A stretch of 52,338 nt of DNA, from assembly GCA_003598175.1 (NCBI GenBank), contig QZKN01000185.1:1-52338 (forward strand), given 5' to 3'. Positions 45,036-52,338 of the stretch are shown here, in pieces. Position numbers and translations under genes: made by a program. Below the pieces are notes generated by a model that worked only from the letters and a program-made list of their open reading frames with translations, was not told where the DNA came from and made no database searches. Numbering within the stretch: the stretch's first letter is position 1; each line of letters begins with the position of its first letter. Source of the stretch: Candidatus Omnitrophota bacterium. Lineage in GTDB: Bacteria; Hinthialibacterota; Hinthialibacteria; Hinthialibacterales; Hinthialibacteraceae.

Positions 45036-46823
45036 ATGAATCCGGTAATTGCTCGAGAATTCATCAGCCAATTGCGAACGCCCCGCACGTTCGTGCAATT
45101 GACGATTTTGTTGCTTCTTGCAACTCTTGTTTTTTGCATCGGCTATTTTCAGACCTCGATGGAATGGATTTATGGAAGGATGGACGGGCGTTCCCTGTTT
45201 TTCCCGATCATCATCATAACGACGCTGCTGGCGATTCCGATTGCCACGATGGCATCCTCCATGATTGCGCGCGAACGCGAGGAAAACACGTGGGAACTCC
45301 TGCTCACCACGCCGATGTATTCGATTCGCATTTTGTGGGGAAAATGCATGGCGCCGCTTTTGTACGCGCTTATCCTGTTGACTTCGTTGACGCCGTTTTT
45401 AGGACTATGTTTTCTCATCGGCGGCCTGTCACCCGGTGAAGTCATGCAATGCTGTGTCCTTATCGGCGGCTTATATTGTCTGGTTATGATGATCGGGATA
45501 ACCGTCTCGTTGTTTGCCCAAAGCGCGGGGAGCGCCGCGCGGATTTCGATTCTGCTTCTGATTGCCTATCTTTTCGGTCCGCTCGCCGGACGTTTCATCT
45601 ATATAACCTATTGGTATGGCGTATCCGGTCCATCTCCCAAACTCGGATTGGAATTGTGGATCAATCCGATTTGGGCGTTATTCGAGGTTTACGCGCCGAA
45701 ACGCATGTCGTTTCCGATGTGCAATCTTGATGAGTATTATTTTCTTTCTGTTCTGACGCCGTTGCAGTCGTATCCCGGTTTGCTGACCGGATTGTTTCTG
45801 TTTGCCTTGTCCATTCTGCTTTTTTTATTCACGGCGATTGCTTACTATTTTCTCGCGCCCCTGCTCACGAATGACTTTTCGTGGAAACAACTATGGCAGG
45901 CGCGGCGAAATAAGCGGAAATATTCCACGCCGGTTTCGCGGGAAGATACGATTGTTCCCTATTTCGGCCTTCGATTCAGGGCGATTAGTCAGAAGGAAAT
46001 CCTCGAACAAAACCGCAAGCTCCTGTCCCGCGATCTGACGCTGGTCATCGCGTGTGGTCTGCTTTCCGCCTTTCTCGCCTGGTTGATGTTCGACGCGTCC
46101 AACGTCAAAGATTTATCTCATCGAATGACTTATTCGATTCTGGCCATTTTCGGCGTCGGCATTACCTGCCTTTTTACACCCATCGCGCCTAGCTACACGC
46201 TGTTGCAGGAACGCCGCCGGGATACTTGGCCGATGCTTCGGGTTACGGCCATTCGTTCGATCGATATCGTGATCGGGAAGGTGTACGGGGCCTTTCGGCA
46301 ATCGGCGATTCCTCTTCTTTCGATTTTTTTCTTCTTTTATTGTTCCACTGCGGTTTTGTTTCGCTATCATGAAATCGTTCCGGAGGAGAATTATTTGCCG
46401 CAAATCACGGCTCTTGTCGTTTTACTGCTGGTTTGCGCCTTTTTTTATTCCAGCGTGGGCGTCCTCTATTCCAGCGGACAGAGCAAATGGAAGGCGTCCC
46501 CACACCGGAAAACGTTTTCCATCGTTTTGTTGCACGTCATTCTGCCCTATTTGATTTACGGTATTGTGTTGGGAATGTATCAGTTTTTTTCGATAACGCA
46601 GTCGGGATTCGGCATGCAACGATGGCCGCCCGGCGGACCATCGGATTCCGTTTTCAAAATGTTGGATCGTGTACTCAAACCGTTTTCTCCCATCCACTAT
46701 ATGTTCGAGGTTCGCTGGGATCTATCCACATATGTCGCCGCGTTTATCCATGAGGTTGTTCTGATTACGCTGAGCGTTATCGTCATCGGACTCGCCGGCG
46801 TTCGTATCCGCAAACGCGATTAA
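45036..46823 (+). CDS. ABC-2-type transporter permease (second of pair)
   Basis: At 595 aa, a paralogue of the preceding gene over its whole length: MNPVIAREFISQLRTPRTFV; SSMIAREREENTWELLLTTP; YGLRFRAIS-like PYFGLRFRAISQKEILEQNR; and in the second half LLQERRRDTWPMLRVTAIRS. The start at 45036 has GGAGAG upstream. The two probably form a heterodimeric membrane domain. Export of an unknown substrate, or a GldF-like role, is possible. The ATP-binding partner must be encoded elsewhere. Confidence 0.85.
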   Translation: MNPVIAREFISQLRTPRTFVQLTILLLLATLVFCIGYFQTSMEWIYGRMDGRSLFFPIIIITTLLAIPIATMASSMIAREREENTWELLLTTPMYSIRILWGKCMAPLLYALILLTSLTPFLGLCFLIGGLSPGEVMQCCVLIGGLYCLVMMIGITVSLFAQSAGSAARISILLLIAYLFGPLAGRFIYITYWYGVSGPSPKLGLELWINPIWALFEVYAPKRMSFPMCNLDEYYFLSVLTPLQSYPGLLTGLFLFALSILLFLFTAIAYYFLAPLLTNDFSWKQLWQARRNKRKYSTPVSREDTIVPYFGLRFRAISQKEILEQNRKLLSRDLTLVIACGLLSAFLAWLMFDASNVKDLSHRMTYSILAIFGVGITCLFTPIAPSYTLLQERRRDTWPMLRVTAIRSIDIVIGKVYGAFRQSAIPLLSIFFFFYCSTAVLFRYHEIVPEENYLPQITALVVLLLVCAFFYSSVGVLYSSGQSKWKASPHRKTFSIVLLHVILPYLIYGIVLGMYQFFSITQSGFGMQRWPPGGPSDSVFKMLDRVLKPFSPIHYMFEVRWDLSTYVAAFIHEVVLITLSVIVIGLAGVRIRKRD

Positions 46824-47063
46824 TGGCCGACCGGCGTGTTCCTGCCACACAAAATTGCGCATGAGCAATGCCTTTGTCATTCACATTTTCTCAAAAATGG
46901 ATACAGTGCAAATAAGGAAAAGACTGCGGCCGGCCGATTGATTTCGTGTGGGCGGTCCAGGTTGCGATGAAATAATGGGATTCGTGCGCTGCATCATGCG
47001 GACAGGATGTCCGCGCTCCGTCGCGATTGCATTTTCATGAAAAAAATTCGAAAGGAACCCGGC

Positions 47064-48065
47064 ATGGATCAGCCATTGCTTGAAGAGGAAACGCTTTCTC
47101 AAAAAATCTACGTGAAGGACCTGGAAGTCGGTAATTCGATCCATTCCATCTTCGCGGTTACCCGTTTTGCCTTGCGGGAATACGATCGCGGCAAGTTTCT
47201 CACGCTGCGACTGGGCGACAACACCGGAAAAGTCAATGCGATTCTCTGGGATCACGCCGAGGAAACATCGAAACAGTTGCAGGATGGGATCGTCGTCGAA
47301 ATCGACGGCAAGGTGAATTCCTATAAGGATGAACTGCAGATTACGCTGAAGAGCATCCATCCGCTGGCGGATTGCAGCCATTTGAATCCACGGGATTTTC
47401 TGCAGGCGTCTCCCATCCCGCAGGAAACGTTGATCAGCGAATTCGAGGAATTGATCGCCGGTATTACGGATCCGGATTATCATGCGCTGCTATCCGAATT
47501 TCGGCAGGATGAACGGCTGTGGGGAAAATTTATCCTGGCCCCCGGCGCGAAATTGTGGCATCATCCGTACATTTATGGCCTGCTCGAACATACGCTCAGC
47601 GTCATGAAACTCTGTCGATTGATTGCGCCGATGTATCCGCACGTCGATTCCGATCTTTTGATTGCCGGCGCGGTGTTTCACGATATGGGCAAAATCGACG
47701 AATTCGTGTTCGATTTTCGTATCGACTATAGCACCGACGGCAGGTTGTTGGGACATACATTTATCGGGACCTTGATCGTGGAGCGGCTCATCACCCAGCT
47801 GCCGAGTTTTCCGGAAGAGAAACGACGATTGCTTCTGCATCTGATCCTTTCCCATCACGGCGAAATCGAACGTTCCCCGATTCTGCCCATGACGTTGGAA
47901 GCCTGCCTTTTGCACCACATCGAAAATATGGATGCCCAAATGGCCGCTCTCGGCCGGGAAATGAACAATGTCCGTTCGGAAAACAAGGAATGGACCGGTT
48001 TCGTGAATTTGATTCAGCGGTATTTGTATCTTGGCGAGAATTCCGAATCCGAAGATAATGAATAA
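47064..48065 (+). CDS. OB-fold plus HD-domain 3'-5' exoribonuclease (YhaM-like)
   Basis: The start was set at the ATG at 47064 with AAAGGA upstream; 333 aa. The N-terminal OB fold (about residues 10-95) reads SQKIYVKDLEVGNSI, FLTLRLGDNTGKVNAILWDH and GIVVEIDGKVNSYKDELQIT. The HD domain (about 135-310) has metal ligands in LLEHTLSVMKLCRLIAPMYP, GAVFHDMGKIDEFVFDF (the HD pair), GHTFIGTLIVERL and LILSHHGEIERSPILPMTLE. This order is that of YhaM/CBF1, which degrades RNA and DNA from the 3' end. All HD ligands are visible. It stands alone between the permeases and the coiled-coil gene. Confidence 0.9.
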   Translation: MDQPLLEEETLSQKIYVKDLEVGNSIHSIFAVTRFALREYDRGKFLTLRLGDNTGKVNAILWDHAEETSKQLQDGIVVEIDGKVNSYKDELQITLKSIHPLADCSHLNPRDFLQASPIPQETLISEFEELIAGITDPDYHALLSEFRQDERLWGKFILAPGAKLWHHPYIYGLLEHTLSVMKLCRLIAPMYPHVDSDLLIAGAVFHDMGKIDEFVFDFRIDYSTDGRLLGHTFIGTLIVERLITQLPSFPEEKRRLLLHLILSHHGEIERSPILPMTLEACLLHHIENMDAQMAALGREMNNVRSENKEWTGFVNLIQRYLYLGENSESEDNE

Positions 48066-48223
48066 GGCGTCCGTTCTGTTCTATGCCCGTCAATCGTTTC
48101 CAACGTATGATATGGATTACAGATACAAATTCCAAAATCATCGGTATAATAATCAGAGCGGTCACTCGGATTCGCTATCAGCGAATATCGGATTGATTCA
48201 ACGAAAGAAAATGGTGTAAAACC

Positions 48224-51200
48224 TTGAAGAATACTCCTAAAACCAGTCTCGCTCTGGTCCATCAGCTCTATCGACGCCATATTCTGCGTCACATGGTCGG
48301 ATTGTTGTTTCTTCTGATCGGAGGAACGATCTTATGCGCCCATTTGTTTCTATTCTGGGCCGGGACTTTTTCACTCAGCACTGTCGGCATTAATTTCCTG
48401 TTTGTTTTCTTGTGCGGGATTCTCGTCTACATCGTGGTTTCCCGCTTGTCGGTATGGAGCAAGGAAGGTTTTCGGATTTCCACATTCTTTCATCGATGGG
48501 AAAAAAGGCATCCGGAAATCGCCAACCGCACTTCTCTGCTGATTTATCTCGAACGGCGTCAGGATGAGGTGAAACGTCTGGGATATTCGTCCGAACTCAT
48601 CGAAGCGGAAGACGAGTGGCTGCGGCGATACATTCTCGATCATCGTGGAGAGAAGAAAGAAGTGATCTCGTCCACCGGCTTGTTTTTATTCGCATGTCTC
48701 GTCATTCCCATTTTCCTATTTTGGTTTATGCGTTCGGATTTGTTCGGAGATAGCGTTCTTCGTATCTCCCGCGCACTTTTTATGCAGGATGCGGCGGTTC
48801 GACCATCCCGGATTTATGTGAATGAAACCATTCAGGTTGTGCGCGGAGCGCCGGCGACTCTCACCGCGAGTTTGTCGCAACGCCTCGATGCGAAAGACGC
48901 CTTTATTCATATTTTCACGAATGACATGTGGCGGACATTCCCTGCCAGACAGACTTATACCTCTCTTGCATTTCCGGTTCCGGCGGTTCGTCAGCGAATG
49001 GAATATTATTTTTCGGTGGGCAACACGCTTTCCAACCGAGGCCAGGTGACGCCGTTGGATCCTCCAACGCTGTCGCAGGCGTCGATTACGGTTACTCCTC
49101 CTGCTTATACGGGAAAAACACCGGAAATCATCAAACCGCTACGCCCCTTTGCCGCGGCGGAAGGAAGTGAAATCACGATTGCGGGAGAATCGACCAACGA
49201 ACTGACGGAGGCTTCTTTTCGGATCGGCAATACAAACGTTCCTGTTCGATTTGACGGACAAACGATCTCCGTCTCTTTCACCGCATCGCAGTCCGGCGAA
49301 ATTTCATTTTCATTTACCGATCGGTATGGTCTGACGGGAACCTCTCGACCTTGTTTGATGACGATGGTTCCCGACGCCAGCCCCACCGTTGAAATTTTAT
49401 CGCCCAAACCGATCGATCAAGTTCCTGAACTGTTGCAGCAGCGCGTGCAGGCGCGTGCGTTCGATGATTATCAGATTCAACATCTTTTTGTTCACAGCCA
49501 GGTCAATTATCAGGAAAGCGCCAATCGCGTCGAACGGATTTGGTCTCTGGAAAACGAGGCGTCTCCCGATGTGGCCAATGCGACGCAGCTGTTCGTCACG
49601 TATGATTGGGATTTGTCGCAATTCAATCTGTTTCCGGGCGACGAATTTACCTTTTATCTGGAAGCGTGGGATAACGATGCGATCCACGGTTCAAAAAGCG
49701 GACGTTCGCAGACTCATATCCTGCGTTACGCCACACTCGCCGAATTGCTGGGCGCGCTGGATGAAAAAGAACGAATCCAGGTTGAAGACCTGAACGAACT
49801 GGTGGAAGAACAGCACAAAATCACACGCGACGCCGGAGATACCATCGACAAAATCACCGAAAAAATCGAATCTCAAACTCCGGAAAACGAAGATCGCGAT
49901 CCGGCATGGATGGAAAAAAAGGAACTCGAAGAAATCAAAAAGCGCCAGGAAAAGCTCGTCGAGGAAGCCAAGCGGATTCAGGAACAGCTCAACGAGTATC
50001 GAGAAGAAGCCGAACAAACGCTATCGAATGAGGAACGGGAACAGCAGGGATTCACGCCCGAAACGGTTGAAAAGATGGCGCGCATTCAGGAACTGCTCGA
50101 TGAATTGGTGAATCAGGACACGCGGCAATTGCTGCAAAAAATCGATAGCACGCTGCAAGAGATGTCCAAACAAATCACCACGGAACAGTTGCAGGATCTC
50201 AAATTTTCTTTTGAGGAGTTCGATCAGGAACTGAATCGCACCCTATCCATGCTGGAAAACGCCTTTCAGGCCCGGCAGCTGGAAGGCTTGCGCAACATGG
50301 CGGAAGAACTGGCGCAACGCCAGGAGCATCTCCAGCGGGAAACACAAAAATTGGCCGAACGTCAAAACGAACTGCAAGACAAACTGGACGCATTGGAAAA
50401 CAACGATAATCAACAATCGGCGGAGAGCCGCGATCAGCAGGATTTGAAAGAACTGCAAGCGCAACGGGATCAACTTCAGGCCGAGCAGGATATGCTGGAA
50501 GCGCGCCAGAAACAGATGCAACAAGACGCGCAAAGCCTGATGGACAAAATGAATGATATGCAACAATCGACCGAAGAGGAAAGCCCTCAGATTTCGCAAA
50601 TGCTGCAACAGATTCAGGATCAATTGATTGAACAGCAACTGCAGGCCGAACTTTCGCAGGCAACGGAGCAATTGAAGCGGAACAACATGGAACAGGCGCA
50701 AAAACACCAAAAAAACGCGCAGCAGCAATTGCAGGAAATGGCGCAGCAATTGCAATCTCAGTTACTCGATATGACGGGGATGGAGATGGCAATGGATACG
50801 ACCGCCATTCGGCGTTTGGTGGATCGTGGATTGTTTCTATCCAATCACATCGAAGCGCTGGCCGAAGGCGCGGAAGGCCGGCGGAACGAACAACAGTCGT
50901 TGCGTCTGGCGCAGGCGTTTCTGCGCGAAATCGACCGCATTCGGCGGGTATGGGTGGAGATGTCACAAACCAATCCATTTATGGGACGCGAAATCAAACG
51001 GTTGCTGGATCGAAGCGAGGAACGTCTGCGCCGCGCCGTCGAGGTCGGCCAGGGCGTCAAATGGGTGGGATTGCACGAGACCCGGCAATCCGTCATGGCG
51101 CTCAACGAGGCATTGGTGCACATGCTGCGGGATATGGAGAACATGCAGCAGCAGATGCAGCAACAATCCGGCGCGCAAAGCCTGCAACAACAAATGCAGC

Positions 51201-51712
51201 AATTGATTTCGCAGCAGAAGAATCTCAACGATGCGATGGATCAGATGCGCCAGATGGGTGAAAAAGGGCAGCAGATGCTGGAGCAATTGCAACAATTGGC
51301 GCAGCAACAAGCGCAAATCCGCAAGGAAATCGAAAAGATGATGCAGCAATATCGCCACGTGGATCAATTGCGCAACCGCTTGCAGGGCATTTATCAGGAA
51401 ATGAAGGAACTCGAGGAACTACTGCAGGCGGGCGAAAACGACGAACGCGCCGAGAGCAAGGAAAAACGCATCATGACGCGCATGTTGGAAGCGGGAACCA
51501 TGCAGGAACAGGACGAATACGGAAAGCAGAGAAAAGCGGAAACCGCCAAAACCGGCCTGGACGCCGAGTCGCCGAACGGCAAGGTTCCCCTGAACGCCGA
51601 CGAAAAAGTCCGACAGGCGGCGGAGCGGCCGCCGGAAGAACGGATTCCACCGCAATACCGCGAGGCGTTGAAAAATTATTATACACGGCTGGCGGAACAG
51701 ATGGCGCGGTAA
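48224..51712 (+). CDS. Membrane-anchored giant coiled-coil protein (DUF4175-like), 1162 aa
   Basis: The frame opens with TTG at 48224; the first ATG lies 23 codons later at MVGLLFLLIGG, so the start is uncertain. Three membrane segments lie about 25-45, 55-72 and 150-170. A region of beta sandwiches follows (about 195-500; TVTPPAYTGKTPE, FSFTDRYGLTGTS, YDWDLSQFNLFPGDEFTFYL). From about 530 to 1120 it is almost entirely Gln/Glu-rich coiled coil (for example AQRDQLQAEQDMLEARQKQM). Proteins of this build are annotated DUF4175. The function is unknown; the layout suggests an envelope-spanning scaffold. Polyglutamine-like stretches (QQQMQQQSGAQSLQQQMQQL) mark the C-terminal part. Confidence 0.75.
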   Translation: MKNTPKTSLALVHQLYRRHILRHMVGLLFLLIGGTILCAHLFLFWAGTFSLSTVGINFLFVFLCGILVYIVVSRLSVWSKEGFRISTFFHRWEKRHPEIANRTSLLIYLERRQDEVKRLGYSSELIEAEDEWLRRYILDHRGEKKEVISSTGLFLFACLVIPIFLFWFMRSDLFGDSVLRISRALFMQDAAVRPSRIYVNETIQVVRGAPATLTASLSQRLDAKDAFIHIFTNDMWRTFPARQTYTSLAFPVPAVRQRMEYYFSVGNTLSNRGQVTPLDPPTLSQASITVTPPAYTGKTPEIIKPLRPFAAAEGSEITIAGESTNELTEASFRIGNTNVPVRFDGQTISVSFTASQSGEISFSFTDRYGLTGTSRPCLMTMVPDASPTVEILSPKPIDQVPELLQQRVQARAFDDYQIQHLFVHSQVNYQESANRVERIWSLENEASPDVANATQLFVTYDWDLSQFNLFPGDEFTFYLEAWDNDAIHGSKSGRSQTHILRYATLAELLGALDEKERIQVEDLNELVEEQHKITRDAGDTIDKITEKIESQTPENEDRDPAWMEKKELEEIKKRQEKLVEEAKRIQEQLNEYREEAEQTLSNEEREQQGFTPETVEKMARIQELLDELVNQDTRQLLQKIDSTLQEMSKQITTEQLQDLKFSFEEFDQELNRTLSMLENAFQARQLEGLRNMAEELAQRQEHLQRETQKLAERQNELQDKLDALENNDNQQSAESRDQQDLKELQAQRDQLQAEQDMLEARQKQMQQDAQSLMDKMNDMQQSTEEESPQISQMLQQIQDQLIEQQLQAELSQATEQLKRNNMEQAQKHQKNAQQQLQEMAQQLQSQLLDMTGMEMAMDTTAIRRLVDRGLFLSNHIEALAEGAEGRRNEQQSLRLAQAFLREIDRIRRVWVEMSQTNPFMGREIKRLLDRSEERLRRAVEVGQGVKWVGLHETRQSVMALNEALVHMLRDMENMQQQMQQQSGAQSLQQQMQQLISQQKNLNDAMDQMRQMGEKGQQMLEQLQQLAQQQAQIRKEIEKMMQQYRHVDQLRNRLQGIYQEMKELEELLQAGENDERAESKEKRIMTRMLEAGTMQEQDEYGKQRKAETAKTGLDAESPNGKVPLNADEKVRQAAERPPEERIPPQYREALKNYYTRLAEQMAR

Positions 51713-51824
51713 GAAGGGGGTTTTGTTTCCCTTTGTTTTTAAATTTGCTTCGTATTATACTATCATTGATGAATCATGAATGAAATGGATTGCATCACAA
51801 ATGTATGAAATGCGAGATAAAGCC

Positions 51825-52079
51825 ATGACGTTGTTTACTGCAAATAATGAGGCGTCTATCTTAAGTCGGCTTTTTCAAGTAGAGGATGGAAACTGGTCGA
51901 AAGAGCCGGCGGCGTCAATTTTAGACATTCGTTTCCCGGCGGAAGATATTCAGCGGATGAATGATCTTGCGGAAAAAGCCCGCCAAGGTCTATTAGACCA
52001 AAAAGAGGAAGAGGAACTGGAAAATTATCGGCACATCGGACGGTTGTTGGAATTGATGAAATCGAAGGCGCGATCATGA
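51825..52079 (+). CDS. Small antitoxin-like protein
   Basis: The likely start is the ATG at 51825 (MTLFTANNEASILSRLFQ), though the frame is open from 51780; 84 aa. The second half, ILDIRFPAEDIQRMNDLAEK followed by ARQGLLDQKEEEELENYRHI and GRLLELMKSKARS, matches a widespread family of small helical proteins usually encoded beside small toxin or HNH-nuclease genes. Its stop overlaps the next start (ATGA), so the two are coupled. No toxin fold is visible in the partner. Confidence 0.65.
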   Translation: MTLFTANNEASILSRLFQVEDGNWSKEPAASILDIRFPAEDIQRMNDLAEKARQGLLDQKEEEELENYRHIGRLLELMKSKARS

Positions 52080-52255
52080 AAGAATATACTTTTCCCGAAG
52101 CGCAGCAGCGTCTTTCAGATTTACTGAATATCGCTCGAACCGAAGAATTGATCATTAAAAGAAGTGGCGGAGAATCGTTCTCGATCATTTATCGGAACAG
52201 CGCAAAATCTCCCTTTGATCTTCAAGGAATCAATACTAATAGTATGATTCCATAA
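52076..52255 (+). CDS. Phd/YefM-like small protein, 59 aa
   Basis: The frame begins in the ATGA overlap and reads MKEYTFPEAQQRLSDLLNIA, RTEELIIKRSGGESFSIIYR, ending NTNSMIP. The A-x-x-x-LSxLLxxA helix followed by an I-x-R-x-G-G strand is the pattern of Phd/YefM antitoxins, although the usual C-terminal toxin-binding tail is short. With the preceding gene it forms a coupled pair; a toxin could be the next gene downstream, which begins 72 bp later. Confidence 0.6.
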   Translation: MKEYTFPEAQQRLSDLLNIARTEELIIKRSGGESFSIIYRNSAKSPFDLQGINTNSMIP

Positions 52256-52287
52256 TAACATTGCAATAAAATCACTTTTAAGATAAA

Positions 52288-52323
52288 CTCTCCTTCAAGA
52301 TAAAATAATTGGAAGAAGGAGAG
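52288..52323 (+). promoter_or_regulatory. Hairpin enclosing the ribosome-binding site of the next gene
   Basis: CTCTCCTTC (52288-52296) pairs perfectly with GAAGGAGAG (52315-52323) around an 18-base loop. The second arm contains the Shine-Dalgarno GGAGAG, which ends five bases before the ATG at 52328. Translation of that gene would be masked when the stem forms. Confidence 0.6.
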
Positions 52324-52327
52324 AATC

Positions 52328-52338
52328 ATGCCATTTCA
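52328..52338 (+). CDS. Start of a gene cut by the window edge
   Basis: ATG CCA TTT and two bases remain. AAGGAGAG upstream at a good distance supports a real start. Only three residues (MPF) can be read, so nothing can be said of its product. Confidence 0.45.

Noticed and set aside
1..52338. tRNA or rRNA genes
   Set aside because: No tRNA cloverleaf or rRNA sequence was recognised anywhere in the window by eye.

Overview
The window reads as a chromosomal segment of an uncultured, Gram-negative-type bacterium. It encodes an apolipoprotein N-acyltransferase (lnt, now broken), a flagellar switch protein FliN, a type IV/type II pseudopilin, several Tat-exported proteins, and large exported PQQ-type beta-propeller, CotH/lamin-tail and FG-GAP proteins. 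This mix recalls Planctomycetes and neighbouring candidate phyla (Hydrogenedentota/Sumerlaeota-like). That placement is an inference from gene flavour; there is no rRNA or tRNA here to confirm it.

Layout. 1-4133 is a decayed zone: the start of an IS1634-like transposase cut by the window edge, lnt interrupted by two in-frame stops, an exported protein of unknown function, a DUF4338 (DruA-like) fragment fused head-on to a CobD/HisC-like aminotransferase fragment, and a frameshifted propeller remnant. 4134-6746 is an IS21-family element (istB intact, istA with an amber codon). Its istA-side end lies inside a CRISPR repeat. 6747-11880 is a large CRISPR array: 78 full 36-bp repeats, which look identical, plus the 14-bp stub left by the IS21 end. 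11930-16173 is cas2, cas1 and cas9 (992 aa) on the minus strand, a type II-C system without csn2 or cas4. 16239-16353 is a divergent tracrRNA with a recognisable promoter, anti-repeat and terminator. The crRNA strand (+) runs opposite to the cas genes.

16619-18046 holds three consecutive Hsp20 chaperone genes behind a sigma-54-like promoter. 18183-25208 has exported proteins and decaying genes: an FG-GAP fragment, a CotH-like gene with one in-frame stop, a Tat-exported sugar-isomerase-like protein, a pseudopilin, PAS plus degenerate GGDEF, and an internally deleted aldo/keto reductase. 25535-28518 is a sugar-uptake operon (permease, Tat-type binding protein, ribokinase) with no ATPase gene beside it. 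28515-36918 has a PhoD-like phosphatase, an unknown membrane-anchored protein, a 1403-aa exported propeller protein with a methyltransferase-like domain inside it, and a separate exported methyltransferase-like protein. 37288-42529 has a holin-like small membrane protein, fliN, a Nudix-like protein with a degenerate box, terC, a GH16 fragment and an exported propeller resembling oligogalacturonate lyase. 42708-42904 is a 197-bp triple-nested palindrome. 43199-51712 has two paralogous ABC-2-type permeases, a YhaM-like OB/HD exoribonuclease and a giant membrane-anchored coiled-coil protein (DUF4175-like). The window ends with two small overlapping genes of antitoxin type and the first codons of another gene whose Shine-Dalgarno lies in a hairpin.

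The strongest signals are the complete II-C locus with its tracrRNA, the IS21 insertion that removed one end of the array, and two adjacent spacers encoding the same peptide with only synonymous differences. Also notable are the repeated in-frame nonsense codons in otherwise intact genes and the exported methyltransferase-fold proteins.
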